This document shows, piece by piece, positions 38,311 to 50,813 of a DNA stretch of 64,000 nt; position 1 is the stretch's first letter, and every line of letters starts with the position of its first letter. A program made the translations under genes and the position numbers. The notes below the pieces were generated by a model. It did not search any database. It was not told the DNA's origin and was given only the letters and a program-made list of their open reading frames with translations. The stretch is from Rozella allomycis CSF55 (taxonomy: Eukaryota > Rozellomycota), in NCBI GenBank assembly GCA_000442015.1, contig KE561184.1:1-64000 (forward strand). The letters are read 5' to 3'.

Positions 38311-41300
38311 ATGATCAAGTTACGTTGGCCCGAAACAAGGCGGGGACAGTATATTTTTGTATTTGTTTCTGTGTTTGCAGTAGCGACACTAGCATTTGTG
38401 ATCAACGGTGCTGTTGCTGCAGTGGATCTTACGTCGTTGAAAAATAAGAGTAGTGCAAAGGTGGAAAAATTAGTGATACCGAATCTATGTGATTTATCAA
38501 ATGTACCGTTTTCCACGAAAATAGTTTTAACAACTGGCTCTTTGTATCAGCTCTCCATCGCAAGTCTAAAGGTGGAAATTGGAATTGTTGGAAAAAAGCC
38601 ATTTTTAACAGCGAATAATTTTACCGAGATAACTATTTTGCCTAAATCTACGGTACTTGAAATGGAATCTTCAATTTCTTTTGAAAAAGCAGAGTTACTG
38701 AATGTTATTAAAAATGTAAAGAGTATTGATCAAGTTGAAGTAAAAGTTTCTATGAAAGTTAGTACTAATGCCTTTTGGTTTCCATTGAATATAAATGTTG
38801 ATGAAACATTTGTAATGAACACGAAAGGTAAAGATTAATAGTGAATGTGAAAGGTGACTCTGAATCAAAAAAGATTGAAACATCAATTAATTATTTAGAG
38901 TTTAAGAATGTAAAAAATAGTGGAGATTTTGGTGCGCTGATTGAATTTGGACTTCAAAGTGAAATTTTGAATGGAGTTGAAGTTGTTCTTGAAGGATTAA
39001 GCTTGAATTTAATTAATGCAGCCAAGCATAAACTGGCTTCTCTGAGTGATATTGAATTTTCACCTCAAAGTGATTCACAGGGATTCAAGTTTGGCGTGGA
39101 TTTATTTTATGATGCTGAATCGTCTACAATGAATACTTTGAAAAACATTAAGGAAATGAAAGATGTTGAGTTATTTTTGCAAATAAATTCAAATGATGAA
39201 AAGTGTTCATTTGCATCTTGGTTTTCTGATGTTCAAATACCATTGACAATTGAGCGGGAAAATATTGAAAAATTTGGAAAAATATTAAATAACCCGAATG
39301 AGTTATTTTCTAATAAAATCTCTAAAGAATTTCAAGACGAGAAGACTGTTGAAAGAATGGATGTAAATAGTGGTGAGCTTTTTAGTGTTGGGCTTAATGG
39401 AGGAAGTATGGAGAATGATATAGCGGTGTTTTCATTTGATATTATTGTGAATTCAGCAATGATTAATTCATATTTTCCAAATTCCAAGACTGGTTCAGAT
39501 TTTGTGAGGGGAGAAGTGCCTCGATTTTTTCTTGAAACAATTTTATCATTTTCGTTTAAAGAAGAGTCAATTTTTAATATTTTCTTTACACCAATTCCAT
39601 TTAAGCTGTCTGATGGAAAGTTTGGAACCAGAATGAATGTAGGGCTTTCTAATGTAGCCAGTGTTATTGATATTCTTGAAAAGATTAACCATGATGTGAA
39701 GACATTTGATTCCATCTATTTGACTGGTCAATCGGGAAAGAATATTTTATCATCAATATTTTCACTGGTAAAGTTTCAGATTCCGATTGGGAATGCTAAT
39801 AAAAAGATATTGGAAGCGATTACTTGTCCAGTTACGCATAAAGGGACAGTTGATTTGTATTCAACGAATTCCAAGATTAATGTGGATGCGTTGGTAGAGT
39901 TTGATAGTATTGCAAGGAGTGTACCTAGAGCTGGTGTGTATTGGAATGATGTGTTGATGTATGTTGCAGTGAGTGATCCTAACAAGGAGAATGAGAATCA
40001 AAGACTATTTGGGATAAAGGTTGACAGGGGTGGGTTCAATGTGGAAATTTCCCAAAAGAATCTGGTGTGTTTGATTCATGATGGAAAGTTTAAAATGTCA
40101 ATATTTATAGGGGAAGAAGAGTATGAGTATTCGAGTGTGTTGAAATTGGCGACATTTATTGATAATTACTTGTTGACGTTGAAAAAGGAGTCTAGTGATT
40201 TACCAAGAAAATTTTATGTTGAGAGTATTGTTGGTAGTGAGAGGATAAAGTTTGAAGGGCCTATACCGTGGAAAATGATTAGGTCTAGTATATCAACGAC
40301 GTCGTCCATGTCGACGCCTAATGGACAGTGGTCTAATATAGTGAAGAGTGTAAAGTTGTATGCGTATGAAGAGAATACGTTTTATTTGAATGTAGCGTTG
40401 ATATCGACGTTGAGAAGGTTGAACAAGTATTTACCGAAGCAGAGTAGTATTTTGTTGGATTTGTCGTTTCCAGAGTTTTTAATAAAGTTTTCTAGGTATG
40501 ATAAAGTGTCAGAGTTTGGGGATGAAGATGTTTGGCAATTATCGACGAAAGAGAGGACTACGTTAAGTGTGAAACTTGACCGTGACTTGGAAGCAAGTGC
40601 GGAAGCAAGTGTGAAAGATGTAAAATTGAATGGTGTAAAATTGAATGATGTAAAATTGAATGATAATGACAATATTGAAAAAACTAATTCAAACAATAAT
40701 AACATTAAAAAGAATATTTTAAAGAATAATTTGAATTTGTTGTTTAAAATATATGATTATAATCATGTGAAAGAAGCGTTTGTGTATGTCAAGAGAAATC
40801 CTAGTTTGAGAATGGTATTGCAGAGATATGATGTTTCAGTGTTGTCGTTGTCTAATGAGCAGTCGTTGATGACTCAGTTGTTTCATAATGTGTTGCATAG
40901 AATACGTAAAGAATGGCCTAGTGATGTAGAGATTAGAGAAACGTTTTCAAAATCAAATTTTAATCTAGTTGAAAAAGTAAAATCTGGTGATGAAAACATT
41001 GATGTTAAATTTCTAATTAAATCTGCGGATATGACAAAAGTTGAAGTTGAATTTGAAATTAAAGTTGATGAAAGGATTCTAAAGGGTGAAGAGAGTTCTG
41101 CAAGTCATAAATTTTTAATTCATAAATCTCCAAGTAGTACATCATCAAGTCACATGTCATCAACTAGTACAACTCCAACTCACAATACTCCAAAGACTTG
41201 TACAACTTCAACCCTTGTTAATCATTCAATTGATTTGATTGTTTTGCCTATAAATTCACAGTTGATTGTTGATGAAAGAAAGTTTGGAGAATTTTATATT

Positions 41301-44069
41301 ACAGGGGTGTCTGTGAGATTGTTATTTTCACAGGATAATCATTTCCAGGGATGGTTTTTGATGGATGGTAGAATGAAGAGTAGATTGAAGATTGAGAATG
41401 TTGATGCGAAAGTGTTGAGTAAAATGATTAGAATACAAGAAGATTTTTTCCAGAGTAGAGAGTTGAATGGAATAAAGTTGATTGGAGAGATGGGACAAGG
41501 GAATGTATTTAAATTAGATCCAATTCCATCCAAAGCAATGATTGGAATTTTAGAAAATATTGAAAATAAAGAATCAAATAAAAGTAATTATTTTAAAGTT
41601 GAAATTCCGCAACAAGAAATTAATCTTCCATGTCTAATCAATCTACTATGTCCTGAAGGGGAGGTTGAAAGGGTTGAAGGGGAGGTTGAAAGGGTTGAAG
41701 GGGTTGAAGTTAATGATCATAGTTCAATTGATAAATATAGTTCAATTAGTTCAAATGATTCAAATATTTTAATAGATTTTGTAATAAATTTTAGTGAATT
41801 GATGGAAAGAATAAATGGATTTAGAATGAAAAAGGAAATGTTTCAGAGTGTGATGTTGATAATGAAAGAATATCCAACAAGAGTTAAAGTGAATGTTAAA
41901 GTTGATTCAGTGATGATTGATTTAAAGTTGAATGATGATTCCATTGGCCATTTAACGATTGATCCCATCATTCTTGATTCTTCTACTTGTACAACATCTA
42001 ATGTAATACCCTCTTCTTCTCATTCTACTTCTACCTCACTATCTTCACTAACCTCACTATCTAACTCTCTCACCAAAGTAAAATTGGCTTTGAATGATTT
42101 TCTTTCATTGACTAAAACACTTGATGACTTTTTGCCAAATGTTTTGAGAAAATTGGAAAAAAAGTTTGTGTTGTTTAATGATTATAGAAATAGATTGAAT
42201 AGTTACATTACAGTGCCAAAAATATTTGAAATTTCATCAATAAAAAATAATCTATTTTCATATTTGATTGGAAAGGCAATTTCAACTAAAAAAATCATAA
42301 ATGCAAACAAACAAAATTCTGAAAATTCCAATAATAAGTTTATTCCAATTAAAGTAAAAGAATTTGAATTTCTTCTTTTAATTCCAACTGAAATCAATTT
42401 GTTTGAATTATTTAAAAATAATAAAATTGATTTAAATTCTCTGGAAATCAATTTTGAATTTTCAGATTTTGTTTTCTCTAAAATTGAATTAACAGAAAAA
42501 GGATTTCTATTAAATGTTGCTTGTGATCCATCAATTCCAAACTCTTGTTTAAAAACATACAAGGCAATGTCAAGTGGAATGCTTTCAAGAGAATTAAACT
42601 TGAATAGCAACATTTTCATCAACAAGAATTTTATCATTAAATTTCCTTTGCATTTCCCTCAAGCTAGATTTGAAATGAATTTTATTAAAAGCAAAGATTT
42701 CCAATTCTTCAAAATTGCTCTAGACAATCTATTAAACATTAAAAAAGTTTTCAAAGATGGTGTCATTGTTGATGCAAACGTTGTTTTACAAAACACAAAC
42801 CCTGTTTTAATTGAAATGCTCAAATTAGATGCAAATGTTTTATTTAGGAAATTTCCTGGTGACATTTTAAGATTAAACAATACAAATTTCAGCATTGGAA
42901 AAGTTGTAAATTCAAACGAAAATGAAAAAATTGTCTTTCTTAAAAATGGTACAAANTTGCCAATCCTTCAAAGATCAGAGTTGTTACCCCTCACAAAGTA
43001 CATTATTCACCTTTATTATATAGATTCAAAATGATCTCGCTTCTTTTATTGATCACGCTAAATTTTTAATATCAAATGTTCAACCAGCCTACTACAAGAA
43101 TGATGGGCTCTGCATGAGTGTCATTGGAACACTCATCTCTCGTCTAGGCTTCCCTGGAAATAACAATTTCTTCAACTTTCCTCTTCAAATTGAACTACGA
43201 GATATTTCATCTTCCGTCAAGGAAAAAAATAGTCTCTTTCTCGTGCCAGACGCATGCGATCATTTCTACAATTCTTGTTGGGATTCTCTGCCTGGTAATT
43301 CGTCCTCTTGAAATTAATCAGCTGTTTCTATCACTTCTCTTCCCACCTTTTTTAAATCTGATTTCTTTAAATTGTCAATTCCTTTCAATTCTAAACTTTC
43401 TCACTTTTCTTTCTTTTTAAAAGGTACCTCATCCATTCATCTTCAATTAGATTCAAACAAGGTTGTTCAAATTGAAATCACTAGAAAATCAATCATTCTT
43501 TACATCAACGATGGCTCTCATTCCATTCAAAGCACACCTTCAAATAATCTGCCTGACATTTCTCAAATCAAACGTCTAACTCTCATAAATGATCCTGTTC
43601 AAAATTTATTAATCATCAATGCGGAAATCAAACACTCATCAGGCGTCTATCTCCCCTTTTTCTCTAAATTCAATTTTGACATTTCTTCCTTTTTCTCTAG
43701 AAAATTCACTCTCTCTGTAGAATCAAATATTCCAACGCCTCAATTTCTACTCGCAAAGTCTCAAATTGATCTTTCTAAATCTAAAATTCTCTTTTACGAT
43801 TCTTCTATCCCCTTGCCAAACCAACCTGGTAATCACATTCTCCATTTCTCATTCTAGGTAAAGCAATGGTGCAATTCTTTGATACGTGCAATCGTCCGTT
43901 TTCTGCCTCTAATTTTGATTTGTCTCTTATTCTCGCAAATGGAGACATCACTATCACCTCTTTTGAATTGAACATTGGTCTATTTCACGTATCGTTTACT
44001 CTGTCTCATTCGGGTAAAAGTAGGTTGTTTGTAAATAATCATCCAATTGGATATCTCTATGCCAAATAA
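38311..44069 (+). CDS. Giant single-pass membrane protein, TAG1/LEA2-like
   Basis: The protein has about 1,880 residues. A short basic N-terminus (MIKLRWPETRRGQ) is followed by one transmembrane segment at about residues 14-33, then a huge beta-rich lumenal or extracellular part full of N and S. Stretches such as SIDQVEVKVSMKVSTNAFWFPLNINVDETFVMN resemble LEA2/DUF3712 repeats of fungal vacuolar Tag1 proteins; that link is tentative. One exon (38864 to about 42955) is over 4 kb without an intron. Tandem micro-repeats occur at 40618-40665 (KLND) and 41657-41706 (EGEVERV). The frame crosses a single N at 42956. Three or four small introns lie at the ends. Confidence 0.6.
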
Positions 44070-44235
44070 ATTATTTCTTTATTTAAAGAAATTAAGCGAG
44101 GAGAAAAGTTCCTCAAAAAATGATTCTCAAATATGTTTAAAATTCAAACAAAAACGAGGAGAAATGTTTCTCAATTATTGTTAAAAATTCAAACAAAAAT
44201 TTTATCTTTATTTACATATATTACAATTTCTACAC

Positions 44236-45266
44236 TTATAAACTCGCTTGCTTTTTGAATACTTGCGACAACAATGACACTACCTCCTTGGAATGATGTC
44301 CACTATGAAGCATATCACACTTATTCGAGATGGAAATAAACAACTTTTTCACCTTCACCCTTCCCTCCTGATTCTCCAAACACAACATCCGCTCCAGCTC
44401 TTCAAATTCTTCTTTATCAAGCTTCTTTACCTTCTTTTCCAAATCATTCAACTTGCCAACTCTATCACAAAACCATCCAAAATCACCCTCCCTCAGCATA
44501 TGCAACAGTGTCAATCGGGGCACAATAAACATCATCGATGGGTCATACTCTATTATATCATCCCTCTTAATCAACCCCTTTTCAACAGTCTCCTCTATAG
44601 TCTTATTCATACTCTCAGCAATAGTATCAACCCCACGGACCATATGATACCCAAAATAACATATACACATCTCTTGCTCAAATTTCGCCCACGCTTGATC
44701 AAACACCGTCATCACTCCAACCAAATCATGATACGGTGGTTCGGGATTATTCATCGCTCGGTTTCTAAACACAAATCTCACAGCTTCAAACGCTCCATGC
44801 AATTGCACTGCAGGATGCTTCAACAGGTCCGTATAGTTCTCTATCCCTCTTATTCTAAACCCACGGGAAATGGCTTCAGCGGCAAACAAGATGTTCTCGG
44901 AAAATCCATCCTCCAACTCCATCTGATCCTCCCTAGGTATCACGGATCGATACGTCCTCGGCGCTTTAATCGATTCATCCATCTCGGAATACACAAGATT
45001 AAACGTATTCAATACTAGCCTCTGCGCTCGGTGCACCTTTTCCAGCGCCCTCTGGTACTTTAAACTTCTCACATCTCGTATCTTTTCCAACTCTTCACAC
45101 GCATGCACCAAATGATCGTCGGAAAAGTAAAACAGACTCTATTTTCTATTGTTTTTACTTTGTTTACCAATGGATGCGCTTCATTCAAACTCGGAATCGT
45201 TTGCTCTGAACTTGGATGCCACTTTTTGAAGCGGAATATAACCGAAAGCGATGATTGCAATGTCAT
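44236..45266 (-). CDS. Lst2-like endosomal protein, FYVE domain absent
   Basis: Two exons with a 29-nt intron give 333 residues. The sequence follows the helical domain of LST2/ZFYVE28 homologues: SLFYFSDDHLVHACEELEK, then SVIPREDQMELEDGFSENILFAAEAISRGF, then MTVFDQAWAKFEQEM, and the hallmark DPSMMFIVPRLTLLHML. The protein ends soon after this domain, so the C-terminal FYVE finger of animal LST2 is missing. The animal protein acts in EGFR degradation and the yeast homologue is a target of phosphoinositide signalling. The role here is open. Confidence 0.8.
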
Positions 45267-45378
45267 TTCAACAAGATACAAAGGTTAAAACAATGGCTCT
45301 ATTTGTTTACAAAGTTTACTTTATTTATATGTTTATTTAACGGTCGTAAACAAATACAAATTCTGTAGATTTACTGAT

Positions 45379-46300
45379 TCATTTCGAAAGGTTTCTAATT
45401 GCAAAAATCGCCCATTCTCTTAATACTATTTAAAATATATTCATATTATTACATGGATTCGAATCATCGTCTCGCACAAATGTTTGCAATAATGTCATGT
45501 ACTCATTAGCAGTAAACATTGCTTTAATCGACTCGTTTTCATGCGATAAATTTGCTACGAGCTTCAAAACGCCAAGTTTTAAAGGCTTGATACTTTCATT
45601 ATTATCTTTCAAGATTTCTTTGACACTTGGCGTTTCTCATTACCTTTAAATGGTCGTACCGATCGTTCTGCAATAAATTCTCTGCTTTCTGCACTGAGTT
45701 CTTCGATAAACTCTGGTATTATGTCAATTAACTTTGCAAATAATGGGAATTTTTCATTTTTGAGCCAATTTATGTCATACAAACAATTCACATGCTTTTC
45801 AAAAGATTCAGGATCTATACAGCTTATAATTTTGCTTTGATTATCAATATTGAACATGTAAAAGTTCTTAATGCATAGGTCGATAATAGATTTTCTAATA
45901 TTTTTCCTTGTTAATTCTTACAAGTACAAGGCTGTTTCTTCACACTCAGTCGAGCAATAGATTTCTATTACACTTTCAATGTACTTTTCTGCAAATAATT
46001 CACTACAATATATGAACAGGCCATGTAATTTACAAAGTTTTCATATTTGCCACAAAAGAGTTTAACAGTAAACAAGCAATAACTAGAGGTTCTTCTTTAA
46101 AATATTGGTTCAAATAGATATGAAAATCCTCTAAGACTCTTAAAGAATTTTTGTCATTTTGTACAACCAGATTTGACAGAATTTGAAAAGTTAATTTCGG
46201 GTGATCTTTTAGTGATATTTTCAAGTTTTCATAGTTATCAGATTCACTATGAAATAAGAATCATTATATTACATATAGCTACTCTGTGACTGAGCATCTC
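45379..46300 (-). CDS. ATXN10: Ataxin-10 family protein
   Basis: Several exons encode an armadillo-like helical protein. The C-terminus carries the Ataxin-10 domain: IKPLKLGVLKLVANLSHENE, then a junction giving SNPLLREWAIFAIRNLSK, the ending typical of Ataxin-10 and yeast Ctr86. Upstream exons at 45609-45857 and 46030-46240 continue the helical repeats. I could not fix the start codon; a short first exon near 46290-46305 is possible. The gene is divergent from La. The family has scaffolding roles in cytokinesis and signalling. Confidence 0.75.
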
Positions 46301-46358
46301 TTATCGAATTTCTTTGGATCTTTAAATTTTCCATTTAAAGTGGCTTACCCTGGAAAAA

Positions 46359-47681
46359 ATGGACGTTGAGGGCAACGATTTAAACAAAAAGATCAGGGAA
46401 CAAGTAGAATTTTACTTTAGTGATGCCAATTTGGGAAGGGATAAATTTTTATTCAATATTCACCAAAGTGATCCGGACCATTGTAAAAATTATAGGGTAT
46501 AATAAAGTAATAGGGGTTCCTTTGACTGTTTTGGCGACATTTAAGCGTCTGCAATTATTGACTACTGATTTGAGTGTTATTGCTGAAAGTCTTCAAGACT
46601 CTGAAGCTGTCGAGGTAAATGAAGCGAAAACCCATGTTCGTCGATCAAAGCCAATGCCAGAAGAGCTAGATAACATCAAGAAAACCGTACATATTGTAAA
46701 TATGCTTTAAAAAATTGATAGACTGGATTCCCCGTTGAAATGACTCTTGATGAATTACTAGCATACTTTTCTCAATTTAAATTTAGTGCTGTTAGAATGA
46801 GAAGAGATACCGATAAAAATTTTATTGGTTCTGTATTTCTAGAGCTCGATACTGAAGAGAGCGCAAGAGAAATTCTTTACAAGGCCTTAAACTTCCAAGA
46901 CAAATCATTGTCAATGCAGTCTATGGAAGATTTCTTTCGGGATAATAAGAAAAATTCCTTAAAACGCAAAACGAGAGACAATGGCTTCTCCCAAAATAAG
47001 CGCATGAAACGAGGAGGTGGTCCCAGTAGAGGCGGACGAGGAGGCAGAGGAGGCAGAGGAAGGGGTTCTTCAATGAGAGGTAGTCGCGGAAGAGGTGGTA
47101 CTACGCGTGGCGGGCTAGGGAGAGGTCGTGGCCGCGGCCGCGGTGGGTTCTCCAGGGGTGGCAGTATTGAGATAAGAGGCCAGAGAAGAGATGAGAGAAG
47201 AGATGAAAGAAGGGATGGGGGAAGAGTAGAGAGAAGAAATGATAGGAGGGATGACAGAAGAGATGGTAGTGAAAGAAGGCATGAAAGAAGGGATGAGAGA
47301 AGAGAGGAAACAAGAGGTGAAAGAATGCATGAAAGAAGGGATGACAGAAGAGATGACAGAAGAGTTGAGAGAAGAGATGATAGAAGGGACGAGAGAAGAG
47401 TTGAGAGAAGGGATAATAGAAGAGATGACAGAGTGGATGAAAGAAGGGATAACAGACGGGACGAAAGAAGGGATGACAGATGGGATGATGGAAGAGATCA
47501 TAGAAGAGATGAGAGGCGCTATAATGACCGTAGATATGATGATCGCGGCCAAAACAAGGGGAATGATTCATACCGTCCGTCGAATGATAGTAGAAATACT
47601 AGAAGAGATTCAGATGGAAGAAATGATAAAAAAGAAACAAGATCATTTGTTTCAATGAGAGACGAATATGATCGTAAATAA
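46359..47681 (+). CDS. La RNA-binding protein with long arginine/aspartate repeat tail
   Basis: La binds UUU-OH ends of RNA polymerase III transcripts such as pre-tRNA. Three exons (introns of 31 and 26 nt) give 421 residues. The La motif reads IREQVEFYFSDANLGRDKFLF and, after a junction, VPLTVLATFKRLQLLTTD. An RRM follows (KTVHITGFPVEMTLDELLAYFSQF...NFIGSVFLEL). The C-terminal half is low complexity: first RGG boxes (RGGRGGRGGRGRG), then about 115 residues of imperfect RRD(E/D) repeats at 47170-47520. The C-terminal RRM2 of animal La is replaced by this tail. Confidence 0.88.
47170..47560 (+). repeat. AGAAGRGATGA-type minisatellite coding RRD(E/D)
   Basis: A purine-only tandem array of roughly 12- and 15-nt units lies in the last exon of La. 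The units read in frame as RRDE, RRDD, RVE and similar. The array is strongly strand-asymmetric (G/A on the plus strand), so long open frames also appear on the other strand; these are artefacts of composition. Confidence 0.85.
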
Positions 47682-47775
47682 ACTGTCTTTTCTTATGTTG
47701 ATATTTTATGCAATTTAACATTCAATGATTATTGGATTTATTTATTTTAATACTTTAATTTAAAATTTAACAGAA

Positions 47776-48753
47776 CTACTGAAACAAAATAGGTGATTCT
47801 TACTTTCCATCGATTATTGCAGTTGACACAAGTGACGTAAGTAGTCATTGGTTCATCCGCCGATCTGGTTTGCATTTGGTAGTACTTGGTTCTCCTTTGC
47901 TTGCATCGACCACATTTAAATTGATCAGTTTCTGCTGATTGATCAGCCACCGCTTTCGCGTTTTGTAAATTTCGTTTTTCCATTTCCTTATTTTCCCTTT
48001 TGCGAGATTCACTTGCCAATTCCTTTTTTAAGAAAATTTTTATATTACACTTGGGGTCATCGTGCATAATTGTGATGGAGTGATTACCCCTCCTAGAACC
48101 TGATATCTAAGTTCAGGATTTTCTTTATCCTTCAAATTCAAATATCGTGATCGAAACTTTGACTTGTATTGCGTGCTAGTGTCTTGAAATTCTCTAAAAA
48201 TTTCAGCCTCAATATGTCTAGCGATAGTATTGGCGTCTTCTTCTTTCACTGGTGACTTAAATATATGTATCATACCAAATTCAGATGAATCAATCAATAA
48301 TGCCGAAGTTATCATGGATATACATTTTTCTCTAGTGGCATCACCTGTTGTCTTCAATTTATCCATTTTTACAACCGAAATCTCACTGAAATTAGTCGAT
48401 GATGATTTCGATAATGTTTGATTTTTCAAATAATCCTCATCTTCATTTTCTTCTTGCTTTCTTTTCTTATCATTTTCTTGATCCTTTTTCGAGTTTTCGT
48501 CCGAGCTGATCACCTTCTTCCATTTTAGTACTATTATTTTAGCTAAATCTCCAATTTTTTGACCTTCAAATTTTTTTCTTATGGTGTTTAATATCTTTCC
48601 CATTTGAGTTTCTTTCAAATCTTCTAATGTTACAGCGACCTTCTCTACATCTTGAAGGATTTTAATAAGTTCTTCACTATCTGCTTCTACTTCTTTCTCA
48701 AGTATGTTGATATTCTCTAATTCCTTTTTTAAATCCAAAAGGCTTTTGGTCAT
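47776..48753 (-). CDS. DST1: Transcription elongation factor TFIIS
   Basis: TFIIS rescues backtracked RNA polymerase II by stimulating RNA cleavage. With a 26-nt intron near 48020-48047 and a 25-nt intron at 47779-47803 the product has 308 residues. An N-terminal LW-type helical domain is followed by an acidic/basic linker ([19 protein letters not shown]) and the central domain ([21 protein letters not shown]). The zinc ribbon is [22 protein letters not shown]...CVNCNNRWK, with the catalytic D-E of SADEP preserved. In this model the last exon contributes only the stop codon. Without splicing the protein would run 15 residues further to a stop at 47747-47749. Confidence 0.93.
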
Positions 48754-48783
48754 GGAAATTTACAAAAGTTTGTGTTAAAAATT

Positions 48784-49989
48784 CTATTTATTTGGTATTA
48801 TCGCATCTACAGTTTCATTTCTAATTTGCTTTAAAAAAGGAATAGCTGATGTTCCTCCGGTGCCTGTGACATCATTACCACAGTTGCTGCCGGGAACCGT
48901 AATATAACTGGCCACCATTTGAATATGCTTATTTCTGAAATTAACTAGCTCATTTAATACTTCATTGTACGCCTTCTCCAAAAGGCGGTCTTTTTTCACA
49001 TATGTTTTTAAACACGGTTCCTTTTCAATGTCTTCAAGAAATTTTCTATGTTTATAGGGCATGTAAGATCTCATTTGATGTAAGAAATCTGTGTTGGACC
49101 TAGATTGTGGACAATGAGACAAATTGAGAATACAGTCGTACGCTTGTATTAAAGAGCTTTGAGCTGCAGAGCCTCCAGCGTATTTTCTAGGTTTATCTTC
49201 ATCGCCATAGAGCAAACCAAGAGGAAGTCGTTTAGAGTTATCCCACCCCCTTAGATATGGTCTTACTTGAAAATAAAAATAGTTTGGATCATTTTTTTCT
49301 TTCATCCGAGACAGTATGGCGATTATTTTTGACAATCCATCTTTTAAAGACTTCAATTTAAGGATAACATATCCATCGTCATTATCATCCATGGCTTTTT
49401 TCAGATCAATCATATCTTTTAATATTGGTCCTCCTACACCTTCAACGGCTGCTGTAACCAGATAAAACCATGATTCATCCATAGATCCTGTACAAGTATT
49501 TAGGGTGAAAATGTTGTCAAGATTGAATGATTTATGGGGGTCGATCTTTTTCCAATTCCAAAGAACAACGGACGCTTGACATAAAATAGGATTCAGACCT
49601 AACTCTTCCGATAGTCTAATCCATGGATTTGCCAAAATGGCTGGTAGTTGCTTATAAATCTATAACATTGTTTTTACACTGGCTGGTCCAGGATCGTCTT
49701 TTCCGTTTCCCCAAACATAGCATTGTGATAAAAAGGATATTAGAACAAAAGCGCGCCTTAAATGTTTCTGATCTATTAAATTATTATATGGGAATTCGGG
49801 TAACTATTATAACATCCAAGAAGTAAATACTTTTCCAATTGTAGAACGGAAACTATCCTTTTCAATTAGTAATCGGGCATTAGCCAATAAGTCTTCCCAT
49901 TCATTAAATGTAGCTGGTAAACGAGGTAAACATTCATCGGGTAAAAATCCGGTCACTTCATTTATATCATACTCTTTCAATTCTTTCAT
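48784..49989 (-). CDS. IDO: Indoleamine 2,3-dioxygenase
   Basis: A haem enzyme that opens the indole ring of tryptophan to N-formylkynurenine, the first step toward NAD or tryptophan removal. Three exons with two 27-nt introns give 383 residues. Family blocks are YDINEVTGFLPDECLPRLP, RAFVLISFLSQCYVWG, VRPYLRGWDNS, GGSAAQSSLIQAYDC, MRSYMPYKHRKFLEDIE and the C-terminal GTGGTSAIPFLKQIRNET. The proximal haem histidine is in FRNKHIQMVASYI. It is 30 bp from the TFIIS start on the same strand. The enzyme looks intact. Confidence 0.95.
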
Positions 49990-50344
49990 GAAAAGAAAAT
50001 TGTGTAAATTTCAAAAATGAAAAAATTAAGTAATTAAGAATGTTAATTCGAGACCAACCTCCGACCTCGCATTTAACAGCTGATACTGATGAAAGCAGAT
50101 CAGATATCCGATGAAGTGGAGATTTATATAAACTACTAGTGGAAACACAATCACTGATTCACTATCATGTTAACATGTTTATTGTGACCATTATTTAACC
50201 TCGTTCCAAAATATGTGCCCTTTCATCAGTACCAAATTCGGAAAATTAGGAAATGCGTCTAAGCCACAGGGGGACATAAAAAGGCGAAAAAAATCCCAAC
50301 CCCTGCAAAATAACACGAAGGTAAGTACAATGCCCTTTTGTACG

Positions 50345-50420
50345 ATTCTTTCTGATGACCATACATAGACATCGGACTAGAGTATATGAATATCCTGATT
50401 AGTCTTGTTGGCTGAAACTT
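50345..50420 (+). ncRNA. C/D-box snoRNA candidate (unit 1)
   Basis: Box C TGATGA lies at 50353-50358. CTGA boxes follow at 50395-50398 (possible D') and 50412-50415 (possible D). The flanks give only a weak terminal stem (TTT/AAA). It sits in the first intron-like unit. Confidence 0.45.
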
Positions 50421-50489
50421 ACATTTTATACAAACAACTTTAAGCAGTATCTAACTTTAGGTAATTACCATTACATTTTGCCTAAACTT

Positions 50490-50566
50490 TTTTCATGATG
50501 AAAAGAATTACCGACAGACTAAAACATGGTTGATATTATCGGCTGCAATTTTTTGCTCTGAAACTA
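50490..50566 (+). ncRNA. C/D-box snoRNA candidate (unit 2)
   Basis: Box C ATGATGA with its core at 50496-50501 and a CTGA at 50558-50561, about 60 nt apart. No clear terminal stem is seen, so the call rests on the boxes and on its position in the array. Confidence 0.4.
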
Positions 50567-50813
50567 TCTTTTCTAATTTTGTTTGTTGAACAAAACTAAT
50601 GTTAGGCAATTTTCATAAACTGTTTATCATTATATTAAGGTAAGAATAACTTCTAATATTTTACCTTCTTTATGATTAAACTGATGACGAGTCCGAAATC
50701 GTGACGATTTAGTTTAATTTGGCAAAATTCTATATGAGAGGATTTTCTATATATATTTAATTTTCTGAACTTTTCTAACTTTAGGTTTTAAATTAAATTT
50801 TCTTTATCTTTTT

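Noticed and set aside
44293-45018. 241-codon plus-strand open frame
   Set aside because: It is the complement of the Lst2-like coding exon, with no family match of its own.
47101-47571. Two long minus-strand frames (rich in S/I/P or H/F/C)
   Set aside because: Produced by the purine-only repeat of the La tail read backwards.
50087-50157. Additional TGATGA...CTGA pair before the snoRNA array
   Set aside because: No terminal stem and no intron-like borders, so too weak to call.
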